NCBI GenBank assembly: GCA_030536565.1
Contig: JAUNPT010000124.1
Location: 1-6,852, forward strand
Length of the DNA: 6,852 nucleotides
Direction of reading: 5' to 3'
From: Eubacteriales bacterium
GTDB taxonomy: Bacteria > Bacillota > Clostridia > Lachnospirales > Lachnospiraceae
Of the stretch, positions 5,918 through 6,852 are shown piece by piece. Under the pieces are notes generated by a model. It saw only the letters and a program-made list of their open reading frames with translations, made no database searches and was not told the origin of the DNA. The first letter of the stretch is position 1, and each line of letters opens with the position of its first letter. A program made the translations under genes and the position numbers.

Positions 5918-6532
5918 ATGAAAGAACAGGTATTAAAAAAAGAAATTGATTCTAAAAGAAGCAAAGCAGTTATGGTACTGACTCAGGCGGCATTATGTGC
6001 GGCACTGTGTTACATAGGAGCTACATTTATTAAAATTGATATTCCAGTAGGAACAGAAAAAACGATGTTTCATTTCGGAAATGTATTCTGTGTGCTGGCT
6101 GCATTATTAGTTGGCGGCGTTTGGGGCGGCTTGGCAGGCTCAGTTGGAATGACAATAAGTGACCTTACAACTGCATATGTTACAAGTGCACCAAAGACAT
6201 TTGTATTAAAGCTGTGCATCGGTTTGATAGTTGGATTTGTAGCACATAAATGTTTTAAGCTTTCAAAGGAGCATTCAGCAAGGTATACAGCGGCTGCTAC
6301 AGCCATCTCAGCAGCAGCAGGTATGATTTTTAATATTTTTGCAGACCCTATTGTAGGATATTATTACAAATCATATATTCTTGGTGTGCCTCAGGATTTA
6401 TCAAAGGCACTTGCTAAAATGGGAGCAGTAACAACATCTGTCAATGCAATAATAGCGGTGGTTGTCGCAACAGTTCTTTATCTTGCACTTCGTCCGGTTA
6501 TGAAGAAATCCGGTATGTTAAGGGAAATCTAA
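5918..6532 (+). CDS. ECF transporter S component, substrate unknown
   Basis: A 204-aa integral membrane protein, the substrate-binding (S) subunit of an energy-coupling-factor vitamin or micronutrient importer. It would share the EcfA/A'/T module, which is not in this window. After a charged cytoplasmic start (1-16) I see about six hydrophobic segments: near 17-40, 53-70, 72-88, 94-111, 122-148 and 168-191. The first has the small-residue AxxxA spacing (A24/A28) used by S components to contact EcfT. The block from FHFGNVFCVLAALL (51-64) through GVWGGLAGSVGMTISDLT to APKTFVLK (91-98) fits the broad PF07155-like ECF S family, whose members have varied or unassigned substrates. I therefore name none. 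ATG 5918 has AAGGGAGA (5902-5909) 8 nt ahead. The 127-bp gap after glpK and its own promoter suggest separate control, though read-through from glpK is possible because no terminator separates them. Confidence 0.85.
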   Translation: MKEQVLKKEIDSKRSKAVMVLTQAALCAALCYIGATFIKIDIPVGTEKTMFHFGNVFCVLAALLVGGVWGGLAGSVGMTISDLTTAYVTSAPKTFVLKLCIGLIVGFVAHKCFKLSKEHSARYTAAATAISAAAGMIFNIFADPIVGYYYKSYILGVPQDLSKALAKMGAVTTSVNAIIAVVVATVLYLALRPVMKKSGMLREI

Positions 6533-6534
6533 GA

Positions 6535-6589
6535 AAAATAAAATACCAATGCAGGGCGGTTCAATTCCCATGCATTGGTATTTTATTTT
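6535..6589. terminator. bidirectional rho-independent terminator, 19-bp stem
   Basis: The arms 6535-6553 and 6571-6589 pair perfectly over 19 bp (core ATACCAATGCA / TGCATTGGTAT). The loop can add three GGG-CCC pairs (6554-6556 with 6567-6569). Its 3' side ends in TTTTATTTT and its 5' side begins with AAAAATAAAA, so there is a U-rich end in both directions. It starts 2 nt after the ECF stop codon and about 50 nt from the end of the minus-strand gene, which suits a shared terminator of convergent genes. Confidence 0.88.
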
Positions 6590-6638
6590 ATGGAGATACT
6601 AATTAAAGTAAGTGGGCATAAGAAATCTAGAATGTAAA

Positions 6639-6852
6639 TTATGCCATAAAAGGCTCTAGTGTATTTCCTAATTCTTCTTCAGTAAGCTTATCATTACGTA
6701 CTACACGTAACTCCATAGTTCGTGATGGGTCCATGCTTAAGACACCAAGAATAGACTTTGCATCAAAAAAGTAGCTTCCCATGCAAATATCAAAATATCC
6801 TTCCAGTTTATTAATTGTTTGAACAAACTTAATTGCATTATCTGTTGTTTTG
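6639..6852 (-). CDS. HPr/Crh-like protein lacking the catalytic histidine (partial, N-terminus outside window)
   Basis: On the minus strand an open frame enters from the right edge and ends at a TAA (plus-strand TTA 6639-6641), giving 70 visible residues. The segment SYFFDAKSILGVLSMDPS (26-43) matches the Ser46 region of HPr (KSIMGVMSLG), with Ser33 at the Ser46 position. An ungapped alignment also places FVQTINK on HPr LVQTASK. With the same offset, HPr His15 and Arg17 fall on Thr2 and Asp4, so the PTS phosphotransfer histidine is absent. HPr is about 85-88 aa, so only some 13 N-terminal residues are missing. This combination recalls Bacillus Crh, a regulatory HPr paralogue without His15 that is phosphorylated only on Ser46. 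A role in catabolite control rather than sugar transport is inferred. It converges on the ECF gene across the bidirectional terminator. Confidence 0.75.
   Translation of the reverse strand, partial: KTTDNAIKFVQTINKLEGYFDICMGSYFFDAKSILGVLSMDPSRTMELRVVRNDKLTEEELGNTLEPFMA

Noticed and set aside
5566..5964. 132-codon minus-strand open frame across the glpK end and the ECF start
   Set aside because: It overlaps two well-supported genes, and its hydrophobic look comes from reading AT-rich DNA in antisense.
6558..6569. tRNA T-arm-like string GGTTCAATTCCC
   Set aside because: It is the loop of the 19-bp terminator; no acceptor, D or anticodon arms surround it.

Overview
The window looks like chromosomal DNA of a low-GC, Gram-positive anaerobe, most likely a Lachnospiraceae-type Clostridium relative (inference). 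Supporting this are the AT-rich gaps, AGA/ATA-rich codon use, strong GGAGG-type ribosome binding sites, an FAD oxidoreductase / FAD-NAD oxidoreductase / DUF1667 / glycerol kinase gene set, an ECF-transporter S component and an HPr-like protein.

Layout. (1) 3-749, +: the 3' part of a GGDEF (diguanylate cyclase) gene that enters from the left edge. (2) 750-1012: a regulatory gap with a strong rho-independent terminator (834-889). It is followed at once by a 94-bp long-armed inverted repeat (888-981), and two promoter candidates lie in or before these elements. (3) 1013-5790, +: a compact glycerol / glycerol-3-phosphate operon. It encodes a GlpA-like FAD dehydrogenase with a C-terminal [2Fe-2S] BFD-like domain, an FAD/NAD(P) oxidoreductase (1-nt overlap), a small DUF1667 cysteine protein (8-nt overlap) and glycerol kinase GlpK (65-nt gap). 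(4) 5791-5917: a promoter region with two dyads and a direct repeat. (5) 5918-6532, +: an ECF transporter S component of unknown substrate. (6) 6535-6589: a 19-bp-stem terminator that should work in both directions. (7) 6639-6852, -: the C-terminal part of an HPr/Crh-like protein that runs off the right edge. Positions 6590-6638 hold nothing I can identify.

How the genes work together (inference). GlpK phosphorylates glycerol, and the GlpA-like flavoprotein oxidises glycerol-3-phosphate to dihydroxyacetone phosphate. Electrons probably pass through its [2Fe-2S] domain to the second flavoprotein, which has its own NAD(P)-binding motif, and/or to the DUF1667 protein. This would replace the quinone-linked membrane subunit GlpC of E. 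coli. No glycerol facilitator (GlpF) or GlpP antiterminator gene is in the window. The ECF S component looks separately controlled and has no obvious link to glycerol.

Points of most interest: the terminator plus long inverted repeat in front of the glp operon; a GlpK lacking the phospho-histidine loop motif of Gram-positive kinases; and, nearby, an HPr-like protein that keeps the Ser46 region but has Thr where the catalytic His15 should be. I see no clearly new type of system; the novelty is at the level of regulation and electron routing.
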